Position numbers and translations under genes: made by a program | The notes under the pieces: generated by a model | Told to the model about the DNA's origin: nothing | The model's input: the letters and a program-made list of their open reading frames with translations, nothing else | Database searches by the model: none | Assembly (NCBI RefSeq): GCF_004745075.1 | Contig: NZ_RHFH01000003.1 | Location: 235,853 to 299,852, forward strand | From: Brevibacterium sp. S111 | GTDB lineage: Bacteria > Actinomycetota > Actinomycetes > Actinomycetales > Brevibacteriaceae | DNA: 64,000 nucleotides | Reading direction: 5' to 3' | Shown: positions 1-8,472 of the stretch, piece by piece | How the letters are laid out: every line of letters begins with the position of its first letter | Numbering within the stretch: position 1 is the stretch's first letter

Positions 1-536
1 ACATCGACGCGTCGAGCCAGATCCTCGAACCGCGGCAGGGCCTCCTCATGGGAGCCGATGATCGACGGCCGGATATTCGGATCGAAGCTGATGAGAGGAC
101 GACGTGACTGTGGCCCGGATTCCTCCGCAGCAGTGGTGAGGAGCCGATCGATCACGGCGGCACCGGGTTCGAGGAACGCTGCGATCGACCCGAAGTGCAG
201 GACGGATCGCCCACTGCTGTCGAACAGCGAGGCATCGGGATCCCACCGCAGTCGGAACGTGTACTCGGCCGAACCGTCCGCGGCCAGTCGGGCGAGTGCC
301 GTGGAGGTGCTGCCACGCGGGGAGGTGAGTACGGTGACCTCGGACTCACGCAGATGGGCGAGAAGGAATCCACCGTGGAAGTCATCACCGACATCGGTGA
401 GGAACTCGACCTCATCGCCGAGGCGGCCCAAACCGAGAGCGACATTCGCAGGCGCTCCGCCGGGCGCGTAGCGGTCAGGGGCACCGGGGGTGCTGACGAT
501 ATCGATGAGGGCTTCACCGACGACGAGAATGCTCAT
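1..536 (-). CDS. PfkB-family carbohydrate kinase (fructokinase-like), N-terminal part
   Basis: The frame opens at the ATG complementary to 534-536 and runs off the left edge, leaving about 178 residues. The protein begins MSILVVGEALIDIV and carries the family's N-terminal substrate signature GGAPANVALGLGRLG at about residues 26-40. Further on are FGSIAAFLEPG and FDPNIRPSI, which are typical of fructokinase-type PfkB enzymes. These cytosolic enzymes phosphorylate a sugar or nucleoside hydroxyl with ATP. The C-terminal GAGD catalytic motif lies outside the window, so the substrate cannot be narrowed. It is divergent from the DUF2695 gene. The nucleoside hydrolase operon nearby makes a role in ribose or nucleoside salvage possible, but that is inference. 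Confidence 0.9.
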   Translation of the reverse strand, partial: MSILVVGEALIDIVSTPGAPDRYAPGGAPANVALGLGRLGDEVEFLTDVGDDFHGGFLLAHLRESEVTVLTSPRGSTSTALARLAADGSAEYTFRLRWDPDASLFDSSGRSVLHFGSIAAFLEPGAAVIDRLLTTAAEESGPQSRRPLISFDPNIRPSIIGSHEEALPRFEDLARRVD

Positions 537-655
537 GGTCACGATTCTAAGATGAAAATCATATCTCCACTGTGACCTGCGGCAATAGGACGAAAATCGG
601 TGACTGCTGTGAGATTGATCGATTTCGTGTCAGTGCCGTCTGGAAGTGTGCGGTC

Positions 656-1117
656 ATGGACAAGAACACGATTGACACAGACGTCAGAACGATCATCGAC
701 GGCGCTTCGGCCCGCATCCTCACCCCTCGGCCCGGCGAATGCCTGGTCTGCTATGTCTTCCGCCAACTCAGCGAATTCGGCTGCAACGGCACTCACCGCT
801 TCTCGCGCATCTTTCGGGATCAGACGGCCCCGCGGGCCACGGCCCTGTTCGATCGGCTGAGGAACATGGGGGCGAGCTGCTGCGACGGAGAGATCTTCGG
901 CAATGCCTACCAGCTTTCGACGAACCCGTGGATCATCGAAGCCGGCTCCTTCGCCGAAGCTCTCGGCACCCCTATCAGGACGGTCGAGGTCGATGAAGGC
1001 AAGAGCCTCGAGGAGATCGATGAGGCGAAGGAGAGCACGAAGTACCTGTGCTGCAAGATCGTCAGGCGCGGTTCAACGCAGCCCTGCGGGAACTGGAAGC
1101 GCATCCCCGGGTGGTGA
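656..1117 (+). CDS. DUF2695 domain protein
   Basis: This is a 153-residue protein. The ATG at 656 is preferred over the upstream in-frame ATG at 572 because GGAAG lies about 9 bases ahead and homology starts after it. The DUF2695 core is clear: GECLVCYVFRQLSEFGCN, then RFRD-like and APRATAL stretches, then MGASCCDGEIFGNAY. The repeated cysteines (CLVC, GCN, SCCDGE) suggest possible metal or redox chemistry. The domain has no established biochemical role. It is divergent from the sugar kinase and sits 26 bases before the nucleoside hydrolase, so co-transcription is possible. Confidence 0.75.
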   Translation: MDKNTIDTDVRTIIDGASARILTPRPGECLVCYVFRQLSEFGCNGTHRFSRIFRDQTAPRATALFDRLRNMGASCCDGEIFGNAYQLSTNPWIIEAGSFAEALGTPIRTVEVDEGKSLEEIDEAKESTKYLCCKIVRRGSTQPCGNWKRIPGW

Positions 1118-1143
1118 CCGGAAACGTCCGGCAGAATGGAACC

Positions 1144-2277
1144 ATGTCTTCCACTCTGCCGCTGTTCCTCGACTGTGACCCCGGGATCGACGATGCGCTC
1201 GCCCTCGCCTACCTGTGCTGCCAAGACGACGTCGATGTCGTCGGCATCGCGGCGTCCGGAGGCAATGTCGCCACCAGGCAGGTCGTTGAGAACACCCGCC
1301 GATGGCTGGCACTGGCGGAACGCTCCCACATCCCGGTCCATGCCGGCCACGAACTTCCCCTGGCCTGGCAGACTCCGGCGACAGCGCCGGACGAACCATT
1401 GGAATACGCCGACCTCACACACGGTGACACCGGCTGCGGGTACGCCCAGCTGCCGGGAGCCACCGTCCCAGTCAGTTCGGTGTCGGCCGCGCAGGCCTGG
1501 GTCGATGCGGCTCACGCTCATCCCGGGCAGCTCCTCGGCGTCGTCATCGGCCCGGCGACGAACCTCGCTCTGGCGCTTGACATCGACCCGGAACTGCCGC
1601 GACTGCTCAAACGGATCTTCATTATGGGAGGTGCGTTCAACTATCGGGGCAATACCCGCCCGACGACGGAATGGAACGTCACCTTCGACCCGGAATCCAC
1701 TTCTCGGGTCATCGCCGCTTTCGGATCGGTCCATGCGCACGCTCACCCCGAACATCTTCCTGTCATCGCACCGATCGAAGCCACCGAAGCCGTGGAGATG
1801 ACCTCTCAGCGATTCGAGCACATCCTCGACGGAGCTCTCTGCACCGGAAAAGCATGGCAAGCGGTGCTGAGGCAACTGTCCGAGGCGCTGCGGTTCTACT
1901 TCGAATTCCACGAATCCGATGGGCTCGGCTACCTCGCCCACATTCACGACCCGTTCGTGCTCGCCTGCGCCCTCAACTGGGCTCGAGAGCACTCCAGTGC
2001 GTCGACCGACCCGACACCGGAGCGACCCAGCGCCGGCGAAGGGCCGCGAGCAGCTTCGGCAATGGGGAACGGCACGACCGGCTCACTTCCCTGGGCGAGG
2101 ACGCTGTGGGCGCCGGTCGATGTCGAACTCACGGGTACACTCACACGAGGCGAAACCGTCGCCGACTGGCTGGGGCGGTGGAACCGGCCCGTGAACGCAG
2201 AGATCATCCGCGGAATCGATGCTCCCGCATTCCTCGACCACCTCAGCACCACCCTGATGAAAGGACCACCCGCATGA
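1144..2277 (+). CDS. Inosine-uridine preferring nucleoside hydrolase
   Basis: This is a 377-residue cytosolic enzyme expected to hydrolyse the N-glycosidic bond of ribonucleosides, releasing base and ribose. The N-terminal calcium/ribose motif FLDCDPGIDDALALAY has the conserved Asp cluster at residues 9-16. The mid-protein GPATNLALAL and MGGAF blocks and the late HDPFVLAC aspartate are also present. A low-complexity insert near residues 285-320 precedes the last conserved segment. The stop codon overlaps the next start (ATGA at 2274), so it is the first gene of a four-gene unit with an ECF transporter. Base specificity cannot be read from sequence. Confidence 0.92.
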   Translation: MSSTLPLFLDCDPGIDDALALAYLCCQDDVDVVGIAASGGNVATRQVVENTRRWLALAERSHIPVHAGHELPLAWQTPATAPDEPLEYADLTHGDTGCGYAQLPGATVPVSSVSAAQAWVDAAHAHPGQLLGVVIGPATNLALALDIDPELPRLLKRIFIMGGAFNYRGNTRPTTEWNVTFDPESTSRVIAAFGSVHAHAHPEHLPVIAPIEATEAVEMTSQRFEHILDGALCTGKAWQAVLRQLSEALRFYFEFHESDGLGYLAHIHDPFVLACALNWAREHSSASTDPTPERPSAGEGPRAASAMGNGTTGSLPWARTLWAPVDVELTGTLTRGETVADWLGRWNRPVNAEIIRGIDAPAFLDHLSTTLMKGPPA

Positions 2278-3152
2278 CCACACACTCCAGACGGTCTGGG
2301 CAGGGGCCGACCACCACGGTCGGTCCCGGACAAAACCGCAACCTCGCTCTTCCCCTCACCCTCACGCTGCTCAGCTCCCTCGTCGTCATCGGCACCTACC
2401 TCGCCGTGCTCCTCACCCAGCCGGCCGACCTCGGAATCGAACTCGGCCACACCACCTTGTGGGTCATGCTCGGCTACCTCGCCGGAGGAGCCCTGCTGGC
2501 CTCCGGCACCCTCCCACTCATTCCCCGCAGTGTCCTGGCGCTCATCCCCGTCGCCGTCGCGCTCAACATCGTCATCGGTCAGGTCATCGGCAATTACACT
2601 CCGGTTCCGCTCTACCTCGACTCCATCGGCACCGTTCTCATCGGCGTCCTCGCCGGACCGGCGGCGGGAGCCTTCACCGGAATCATCTCGAACCTCATCT
2701 GGGGTGTGACCTTGAGCCCCAGCGTCATCGCCTTCAGCTCCGGAGCCGCGTTCATCGGTGCCGCCGCCGGATGGGCCGCACGACTCGGAACCTTCCGCAC
2801 CCCGTGGACAGCGGTCCTCGTCGGAGCCATCGCCGGTGTTCCCGCAGGAGCCATCGGAGCCCCTGTCGCCGCCTACGTCTTCGGCGGTGGTCTCGGCGCC
2901 GGCACCGGGGGAGTCGTCGCGATCCTCCAAGCCGCTGGCCTCGAGATGTTCAACGCCACCTTCGCCCAGAGCATGGTCTCCGACATCGCCGACAAGGCAC
3001 TGATCTTCGCCCTGGCCTGTGTCGTCATCAGGTCCCTGCCCAGACGCATCATCGGGCGCTATCCTTTCGCCCTGCACAGTCGCCCCCGCGCCGAGGCGGC
3101 CCGAGAGGATTCGTCGACATCACCGGTCGGTTCGGTTCCCCGAGCGGAATGA
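2274..3152 (+). CDS. ECF transporter substrate-binding (S) component
   Basis: This is a 292-residue integral membrane protein with about six hydrophobic segments between residues 25 and 265. The segment VPLYLDSIGTVLIGVLAG, followed by GIISNLIWG, is characteristic of a subset of ECF S components that use a dedicated ECF module. It is translationally coupled: its ATG overlaps the hydrolase stop, and its own stop overlaps the ecfT start. The substrate is unknown. The 4-base coupling to a nucleoside hydrolase suggests a nucleoside or nucleobase-like ligand, which is inference from context only. Confidence 0.85.
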   Translation: MTTHSRRSGQGPTTTVGPGQNRNLALPLTLTLLSSLVVIGTYLAVLLTQPADLGIELGHTTLWVMLGYLAGGALLASGTLPLIPRSVLALIPVAVALNIVIGQVIGNYTPVPLYLDSIGTVLIGVLAGPAAGAFTGIISNLIWGVTLSPSVIAFSSGAAFIGAAAGWAARLGTFRTPWTAVLVGAIAGVPAGAIGAPVAAYVFGGGLGAGTGGVVAILQAAGLEMFNATFAQSMVSDIADKALIFALACVVIRSLPRRIIGRYPFALHSRPRAEAAREDSSTSPVGSVPRAE

Positions 3153-3982
3153 GTCCCGTTCGTCCCGAACCCGCCACACCTGAGGACGACATCATCAGAC
3201 CCGCACGCCGACTGCATCCGGCTACGGAACTCGTCATCCTGCTGTGCGGTCTGCTGCTCGTCTTCGGGGTGCCCTCACCGATCGTGCCGACACTCATCAT
3301 CGTCGGCACGATCGGGACCGTCCTCTCCTCGTCGAAGATGAGTCTGCGGTCGTGGTCGCTGACGGTGGGTCTGCTGTGCCTGCCGACTCTGCTCGTCCTC
3401 GTCGTCGTCCAGGGGCTCTTCTACCCGGGCACGGAGGTGCATGTGCTCTGGCAGGCCGGACCCGCCCACCTCAGCGTCGAAGGACTGAGCATCGCCGTGC
3501 AGATCTGGCTGCGCGTGGCCGCCCTGATCGGCCTGTGCGCCCTGTTCGGGCTCGGATCCGATTCCGCACGGCTCTTCGACGGGCTGCGCCGACTCCGCCT
3601 GCCCGCAGGGCTCGCCTATGTCTGTGCCTCGGCCATCGGCCTCATCCCGCTCATCGGCGCACGCACCCGACACATCATCGACGCCAGGAAGGCCCGCGGG
3701 TGGGCAGCGGACTCCTGGACGGTGCGGATCCGACTGCTGCCCGGGATCGTCGTCGGACTCGTCACCGCGGTCCTCCTCACCGTCGAACAGCGTCACGAAG
3801 TGCTCGAACAGAGCGGACTCGATACCCGCCCGACCACGGTCGCGCTGCAGGACCACAGAGACGGACCGGGCCAGAGCCTCCTGCGCATCCTGACTCCGCT
3901 CGCGACCCTCGGACTCATCATCGCCTCGGTGGCGGGACTCCTGCCGCTGCCGGGAGCCTCACAGCTCATCGGCGGTGCCTGA
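3149..3982 (+). CDS. ecfT: ECF transporter transmembrane (T) component
   Basis: This is a 277-residue membrane protein that couples the ATPase to the S component. Hydrophobic segments lie near residues 28-60, 70-95, 120-145, 160-175 and 255-270. The family's cytoplasmic coupling motif is visible as DARKARGW at about residues 181-188, in the region that docks on the ATPases. The start overlaps the S-component stop by four bases (ATGA at 3149). The ATPase gene follows immediately. The family is CbiQ/EcfT. Confidence 0.88.
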   Translation: MSPVRPEPATPEDDIIRPARRLHPATELVILLCGLLLVFGVPSPIVPTLIIVGTIGTVLSSSKMSLRSWSLTVGLLCLPTLLVLVVVQGLFYPGTEVHVLWQAGPAHLSVEGLSIAVQIWLRVAALIGLCALFGLGSDSARLFDGLRRLRLPAGLAYVCASAIGLIPLIGARTRHIIDARKARGWAADSWTVRIRLLPGIVVGLVTAVLLTVEQRHEVLEQSGLDTRPTTVALQDHRDGPGQSLLRILTPLATLGLIIASVAGLLPLPGASQLIGGA

Positions 3983-3983
3983 G

Positions 3984-5390
3984 ATGACCGCCAGAATCAC
4001 CGACGCCGGCTTCACCTTTCTCGGAGAAGCTGATCCCGCGCTGACCGGTATCAGCCTCGAACTCAGCGGCGGAGCCATGACCGCCGTGCTCGGCCCCATC
4101 GGTTCGGGCACTTCGACGCTGTGCCGCCTGCTGGCCGGCGAACTCGCCGCCCGGGGCACGCTGTCCGGCACCATCGACTGCGCCGGAACGGTCGCCCTGC
4201 TCGGTGACGATCCGGAAGCGCAGCTGAGCGGAATGACCAGCCACGTCAGCGATGAGACGCAGCTGGCATGCCGACTGCGCGGATACGCCCCGGCCGATGC
4301 CCGAGCCCGCGCCCTGCACATGCAGCGACAGCTGGGCATCGACGAATTGTGGGACCGACGGGTGGACACGCTCTCCGGCGGGCAGAGGCAACTGGTCGCA
4401 TTGGCACGGATCCTTGCACCCGGCCCCGACCTGGTCGTCCTCGACCAGCCCGCGCAGTCTCTGGACCCGACGATGCGGGCTCGCCTGTCGACCGTGCTCA
4501 AGGAGTTCTGCGCTCACGGAGGATCGGCGCTCATCACCGGTCATCAGATCGACGAACTCACTCGCGACTGTCGGGCAGTGCACCACCTCGACTCCGGACA
4601 GCTGCGGCCGGCGACCGCGTCAAAACAGTCCATCGGCGTCTGGGACACTCGTCCCGATGCTGCCGAGCCCGGTCGGAAAGCACCGACTCCGCGGAGGGAT
4701 CCGCTGCTCACGGTGCGTGACCTGAGAGTGGAGCGGGGGCGCACTCGTATCCTCGACAGTGTCGACCTCGACCTGCGCCCCGGCGAGCTCGTCACCGTCA
4801 CCGGAGCCAACGGTGCCGGAAAATCGACTCTCTTGAAGGCGCTCGTCGGACTCCTCGAACGGACGGCAACGGTGACGGGCACGATCACGCTCAGCCGCCT
4901 CGGCGAGGTGACGCATGTGGATGCGCTGCCGGCTCATGAGCGCAGCACCCACCTCGGGTGGGTGGGGCAGGACCCGGGACTCCAACTCTGCGCGGCCACG
5001 GTGGCAGATGAGCTGCTGCACTCGGCACCGCTGCCGGCCCACCGACGGCGTGACCGGACCGAAGTGCGCCGCCGACGACGCTCGGTCGTGGATTCCGTCC
5101 TCACCGACGTCGAGCTGAGCTCCGTTGCCGAAGAACATCCGTTCGATCTCGATGTGCCCCGACGCAAAGACGTCGTCATCGCCTCGGCGCTGATGACAGG
5201 AGCACCTGTGCTGCTGCTCGACGAACCGACGATCGGGCGCGACCTGGCCGGGATGAACCGGTTGAATGCGATCATCGGGCGGGTCCTCGGGCGTGGGGGC
5301 GCCGTCGTGGCGACCACCCACGATCAGCGCTGGGCAGGTGAGTCGGCGCACCGCAATCTGCGGCTGGCGAACGGTCGAGCGCAAGCATGA
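3984..5390 (+). CDS. ecfA: Fused double ATPase of an ECF transporter, one degenerate ATP site
   Basis: This is a 468-residue protein with two ABC ATPase domains, residues 1-205 and 238-468. Domain 1 has a good signature (LSGGQ, 130-134) but its Walker A is GPIGSGTST, with Thr43 where Lys is expected, and its Walker B is VVLDQP, with Gln155 in place of the catalytic Glu. Domain 2 has intact Walker A (GANGAGKST, Lys280), Q-loop and Walker B (LLDEP, Glu414), but its signature position reads LDVPR (389-393). Both switch histidines are present (GHQ and THD). In a paired dimer this gives one consensus and one dead nucleotide site. A GTG at 3975 is an alternative start. It closes the nucleoside hydrolase-ECF operon. 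Confidence 0.9.
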   Translation: MTARITDAGFTFLGEADPALTGISLELSGGAMTAVLGPIGSGTSTLCRLLAGELAARGTLSGTIDCAGTVALLGDDPEAQLSGMTSHVSDETQLACRLRGYAPADARARALHMQRQLGIDELWDRRVDTLSGGQRQLVALARILAPGPDLVVLDQPAQSLDPTMRARLSTVLKEFCAHGGSALITGHQIDELTRDCRAVHHLDSGQLRPATASKQSIGVWDTRPDAAEPGRKAPTPRRDPLLTVRDLRVERGRTRILDSVDLDLRPGELVTVTGANGAGKSTLLKALVGLLERTATVTGTITLSRLGEVTHVDALPAHERSTHLGWVGQDPGLQLCAATVADELLHSAPLPAHRRRDRTEVRRRRRSVVDSVLTDVELSSVAEEHPFDLDVPRRKDVVIASALMTGAPVLLLDEPTIGRDLAGMNRLNAIIGRVLGRGGAVVATTHDQRWAGESAHRNLRLANGRAQA

Positions 5391-5431
5391 TGGAATGGTG
5401 AACAGATGTTCGCCTGCGGAAAGGACGCACC

Positions 5432-5971
5432 ATGATGCGAGGACCAGCGCTGATGTTCATCGCCTGGACGCTGCATGACGCCGAGGAGGCGCTGACCTTC
5501 CCCGCCACAGCGAACCAGCTGGCCGAACTCACCGGCATCGATGCGCTGCGGATGAGTACGAGACAGAGTCTGGCAGCCATCGGGCTGGTCGGCGCGGTCG
5601 TTGCAGGGGCAGGTATCCGTGGGGCGCAGACCAAGGGGGAGTCACCGTTGTACCGATACGCGGTCGCCGGTCTTGAAGCCCACGTCTTCACTCACCTGCT
5701 GTCGTCGGCCGTGCTGCGACGCTACACGGCTGGAGTGATCACTGCCGTGCCGATCATGTTGCCGGGAGCGGCCTTGGCCAGACGAGAGCTTGCCGCACTG
5801 GGGCGACCACTGACCGCAGCCGACTGGCGAGGTGGCAGTGCACTGATGGCAGCGGTGGCTGCGGCCGCCCACCTGGCTGTGCGCACCGATTGGTCTGTCG
5901 GCTTCAGAAATCGAAGGAGTCGTCGCCGGCCGCTGCGGGGCTGCGAAGCCTCTGCAGGTGCAGGTGCCTGA
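5432..5971 (+). CDS. HXXEE domain membrane protein
   Basis: This 179-residue protein has the defining motif close to the N terminus, W-T-L-H-D-A-E-E (residues 12-19), followed by several hydrophobic stretches. This matches the HXXEE family, small membrane proteins of unknown function with a His/Glu pair that could bind metal. GGAAAGG at 5418-5424 is a usable ribosome-binding site for the ATG at 5432; a second ATG follows directly. The last 68 bases overlap the convergent YrhK-like gene, and the Arg-rich C-terminal tail lies entirely in that overlap. Confidence 0.7.
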   Translation: MMRGPALMFIAWTLHDAEEALTFPATANQLAELTGIDALRMSTRQSLAAIGLVGAVVAGAGIRGAQTKGESPLYRYAVAGLEAHVFTHLLSSAVLRRYTAGVITAVPIMLPGAALARRELAALGRPLTAADWRGGSALMAAVAAAAHLAVRTDWSVGFRNRRSRRRPLRGCEASAGAGA

Positions 5972-6191
5972 TGAGGCGGATGACCGGGCGGATGAGCATC
6001 TCCACACTGCCGATGACGAACAGCCACGTTCCCGTATACGTGAGGGAGTCGGAGAAGAACATGAAGCTGCCGACGAGGAACCACACACCGATGAGCACAT
6101 CATTGGAGATGCTGATGACCTGGTAGCGCTGCCGGATGACGAGCTCCTCACGCCCGATCCGCAGATGAATGTCCCGGTTGCTCTCAGCCAT
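5904..6191 (-). CDS. YrhK-like domain membrane protein
   Basis: This is a 95-residue protein. The conserved start is REELVIRQRYQVISISNDVL, followed by a hydrophobic segment (LIGVWFLVGSFMFF), a short loop, and TWLFVIGSVEMLIRP. This is the pattern of the small two-helix YrhK domain, whose function is unknown. The C-terminal 68 bases overlap the convergent HXXEE gene. The start at 6191 lies about 100 bases from the divergent gene at 6296. Confidence 0.72.
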   Translation of the reverse strand: MAESNRDIHLRIGREELVIRQRYQVISISNDVLIGVWFLVGSFMFFSDSLTYTGTWLFVIGSVEMLIRPVIRLIRHLHLQRLRSPAAAGDDSFDF

Positions 6192-6295
6192 CGCGCTGTC
6201 CCCTCTCCATCGAATAGTCCTCTCAGTGAGCCTACTGGCGCAGTCGGCTGATCTGCTCAGAATCTCGTGTCAGCAGCGACGTCTACCGTGAGGAC

Positions 6296-7078
6296 ATGGA
6301 TCAGAACACGAACTCATTCGACGCTCTCTACAACGACGCGCACGAGCATCGACCGCTCATGCGCTGGGACGAGCTGCTCGCCTTCGTTCGCCGATTCCCT
6401 CAGCTGGCGGCCTTCAACGCCGCTCTCATCGCCCAACAGCGGCCGACTGCCACCTTCGTCGAGACCGAGGACGGATGGCGGGAGCGATTCGGCCGAAGCG
6501 TCGAGGCCGACGCCACCTCCATGGTCATCCTCCATCCTTTCGGGCCCGTCCGCTTCGTCTACGACATCGCCGACACCACAGGGCCCGAACTGCCGACTGA
6601 AGTGTCCACCCCCTTCGCGGCGGTCGGTGCACCCACCTGGGACGGACTGCACCTCGTCGTTGCCACACTGCGCCGGAAGAACCTGCTTCCCGAGCACCTG
6701 CCGCAGACACGCAGCGCCAGCGTCATGCTCACCCGTCTCCTCACGGAATTGGCGCTCATCTACAGCGGGCACCGCGGTTCGCGGCCCGAACTCGCCGTGA
6801 GCGCAGCCGACCCGCATGTCGAGCGGTCACAAGTGCGATTCGAAACCGAGTGCATCACCTGGCTCATCGCCGGGAGGATCGGGCTGCGGGCGGCAGCGAC
6901 CGGTTCGCTCAAGGGCTACCTCAAACACGGTGAGCTCATGCCGCCGGTCTCCCGCGACCGTGTGCTGCACACGGTCAACGCGATCGAGCGTCTCTTCGGC
7001 GGGGCGCTCGCCTTCGGGACGGCCGTACGCCACGAAATGCCGAGCCTGTTCGATCTCGACGAGCAGTTGGCGGTCTGA
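6296..7078 (+). CDS. ArdC/ImmA-like protein with degenerate metalloprotease site
   Basis: This is a 260-residue protein. The N-terminal half has features of an ArdC-like single-stranded-DNA-binding domain: FPQLAAFNAALIAQQRPTAT, an RFGR block, and LHPFGPVRFVYDIADT. The C-terminal half resembles an ImmA/IrrE-type zinc peptidase core, including FETECITWLIAGRIGL (the third-ligand helix). Where a family HELAH would be expected the sequence reads TELALIYSGH, so both zinc histidines are gone and only the later GH remains. It is probably catalytically dead or a binding module. TACCGT lies six bases before the ATG, suggesting a leaderless transcript. Assignment is from remembered family patterns. Confidence 0.55.
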   Translation: MDQNTNSFDALYNDAHEHRPLMRWDELLAFVRRFPQLAAFNAALIAQQRPTATFVETEDGWRERFGRSVEADATSMVILHPFGPVRFVYDIADTTGPELPTEVSTPFAAVGAPTWDGLHLVVATLRRKNLLPEHLPQTRSASVMLTRLLTELALIYSGHRGSRPELAVSAADPHVERSQVRFETECITWLIAGRIGLRAAATGSLKGYLKHGELMPPVSRDRVLHTVNAIERLFGGALAFGTAVRHEMPSLFDLDEQLAV

Positions 7079-7190
7079 CCTCGGGGACCGAAGCCGACTT
7101 CAGAAGTTCGGGGCCGGACCCTGGTGTCAGGAGTTCGGAGAGCGCACAATAGGGTCGAGGTCGGCTCATTTCCACGATGAAGAGGACGCT

Positions 7191-7652
7191 ATGAGCAGAA
7201 CAGTCCAAGTCACTTTCGACTGCCACGATCCTGGCAGACTTGCCCGCTTCTGGGCCGAAGTCCTCGGCTACATCGTGCCGGGCCCGCCCGGGGTCCGACT
7301 CGGTGCCGACGACGACCCTCTCGACGCGTGGAAGGAGTTCCTCGCCGGCCTCGGAATCGAACTGCGGCCAGAGGACATGCGCGCCGCCATCGAGGACCCC
7401 GAGGGGACCGGCCCGCGCATCTTCTTCCAAACAGTGCCCGAAGCCAAGACGGTGAAGAACCGGGTCCACCTCGACGTGCGTGCCGCGCCGGGACTCGACG
7501 GCGATGAACGAATGGATGCCTTGGAAGCCGAATGCTCCCGGCTGGTGGAGCTTGGGGGAGGTCGGCTTCGACGGGTCGATCCGGATCCTCCATTGGAATT
7601 CGGGTTCATCGTCATGGCCGACCCCGAGGGCAACGAATTCTGTCTCGACTGA
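7191..7652 (+). CDS. VOC family (glyoxalase-like) protein
   Basis: This is a 153-residue single-domain protein starting MSRTVQVTFDCHDPGRLARFWAEVLGY-like, the classic beta-alpha opening of glyoxalase-like VOC proteins. It ends in the matching FIVMADPEGNEFCLD strand with the conserved Glu. Internal NRVHLDVRA supplies the metal-ligand-like His. The large in-frame extension upstream of 7191 lacks homology; AAGAGGACGCT just ahead gives a Shine-Dalgarno. The VOC fold serves many reactions (dioxygenase, resistance, isomerase), so no substrate is proposed. A second VOC gene lies at 36773. Confidence 0.8.
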   Translation: MSRTVQVTFDCHDPGRLARFWAEVLGYIVPGPPGVRLGADDDPLDAWKEFLAGLGIELRPEDMRAAIEDPEGTGPRIFFQTVPEAKTVKNRVHLDVRAAPGLDGDERMDALEAECSRLVELGGGRLRRVDPDPPLEFGFIVMADPEGNEFCLD

Positions 7653-7788
7653 CCGCCCCCTCCCAGCCGGGATGGTCACATTGGGTCCTCTTCGGGAAGG
7701 ACACGTCCGACCGGATCCGCAGGATGTGCAGATGAGACTTCTCTCAGAAACGTAGGGTCAGCCGCAGGCGACTGTTAGCGTGTGAAAT

Positions 7789-8472
7789 ATGAAGACGAAT
7801 CGCATGGCAATGAGCACAGTGGCAGGACTCGCAGCACTCACTCTCGGCCTGGCCGGGTGTTCCGGAAGTGACTCCGGAGACGGAGCCGATGAGGCTCAGA
7901 ATTCGCCCGCGGCCAGCGAATCGACCTCCGACAGCACCACCGAGGACGCCGAGGACCAGGGCGAGGACACCGGCGATGACACGGATTCCGAGCAGGGTTC
8001 GAAGCAGGATTCGTCCGGGGACGGTCTGTCCGCCGATGCCGACCTGAGCAAGGACACCCCGGCAACCAGTGCCGAAGATGCGATCAAGACGGCGGAGAAG
8101 AAGGTCGGCGACGGCATCGTCCACGGCATCGAACTCGATTGGGACGAGAAGGACCAGGCGTGGCAGTACGAGGTGTCCATCCTCGACGGCAGCACCGATC
8201 ATGACGTCGAGATCGACGCCGATTCCGGCAAGATCGTCAAACATGAGCAGGATTCCACCGACGACAAGGAGAAGGCCATCGATCTCAACGATCCGATGAC
8301 CTTCGACGAAGCACTCGAACTCGCCCAGAAGAAGGCGTCCGGGAAACTCGTCGGCTGGAAGCTCGAATACGATGACAACATGAAGGAATTCCAGTTCGAC
8401 TTCGACAAGGGCGGTGAAGAGACGGAGGTCACCGTCGACACCGAAACCGAGCGTGTCACCGTCGACGACTGA
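7789..8472 (+). CDS. PepSY-domain lipoprotein
   Basis: This 227-residue protein has a lipoprotein signal peptide ending in the lipobox LAGC (Cys at about residue 22). A very acidic Ser/Asp/Glu linker follows (residues 23-85). Two PepSY-type repeats come next: one from AEDAIKTAEKKVGDG to the SGKIVKHE turn, and one from FDEALELAQKKASGK to TERVTVDD. PepSY domains are small secreted modules often linked to protease inhibition or to ion sensing. TAGCGT lies seven bases before the ATG, which suits a leaderless message. The end overlaps the proposed thymidine kinase start by 20 bases. Confidence 0.85.
   Translation: MKTNRMAMSTVAGLAALTLGLAGCSGSDSGDGADEAQNSPAASESTSDSTTEDAEDQGEDTGDDTDSEQGSKQDSSGDGLSADADLSKDTPATSAEDAIKTAEKKVGDGIVHGIELDWDEKDQAWQYEVSILDGSTDHDVEIDADSGKIVKHEQDSTDDKEKAIDLNDPMTFDEALELAQKKASGKLVGWKLEYDDNMKEFQFDFDKGGEETEVTVDTETERVTVDD

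Noticed and set aside
1944..3077. 377-codon minus-strand frame over the ECF S component
   Set aside because: Extremely Gly/Asp/Glu-rich, antisense to hydrophobic membrane codons, and without homology.
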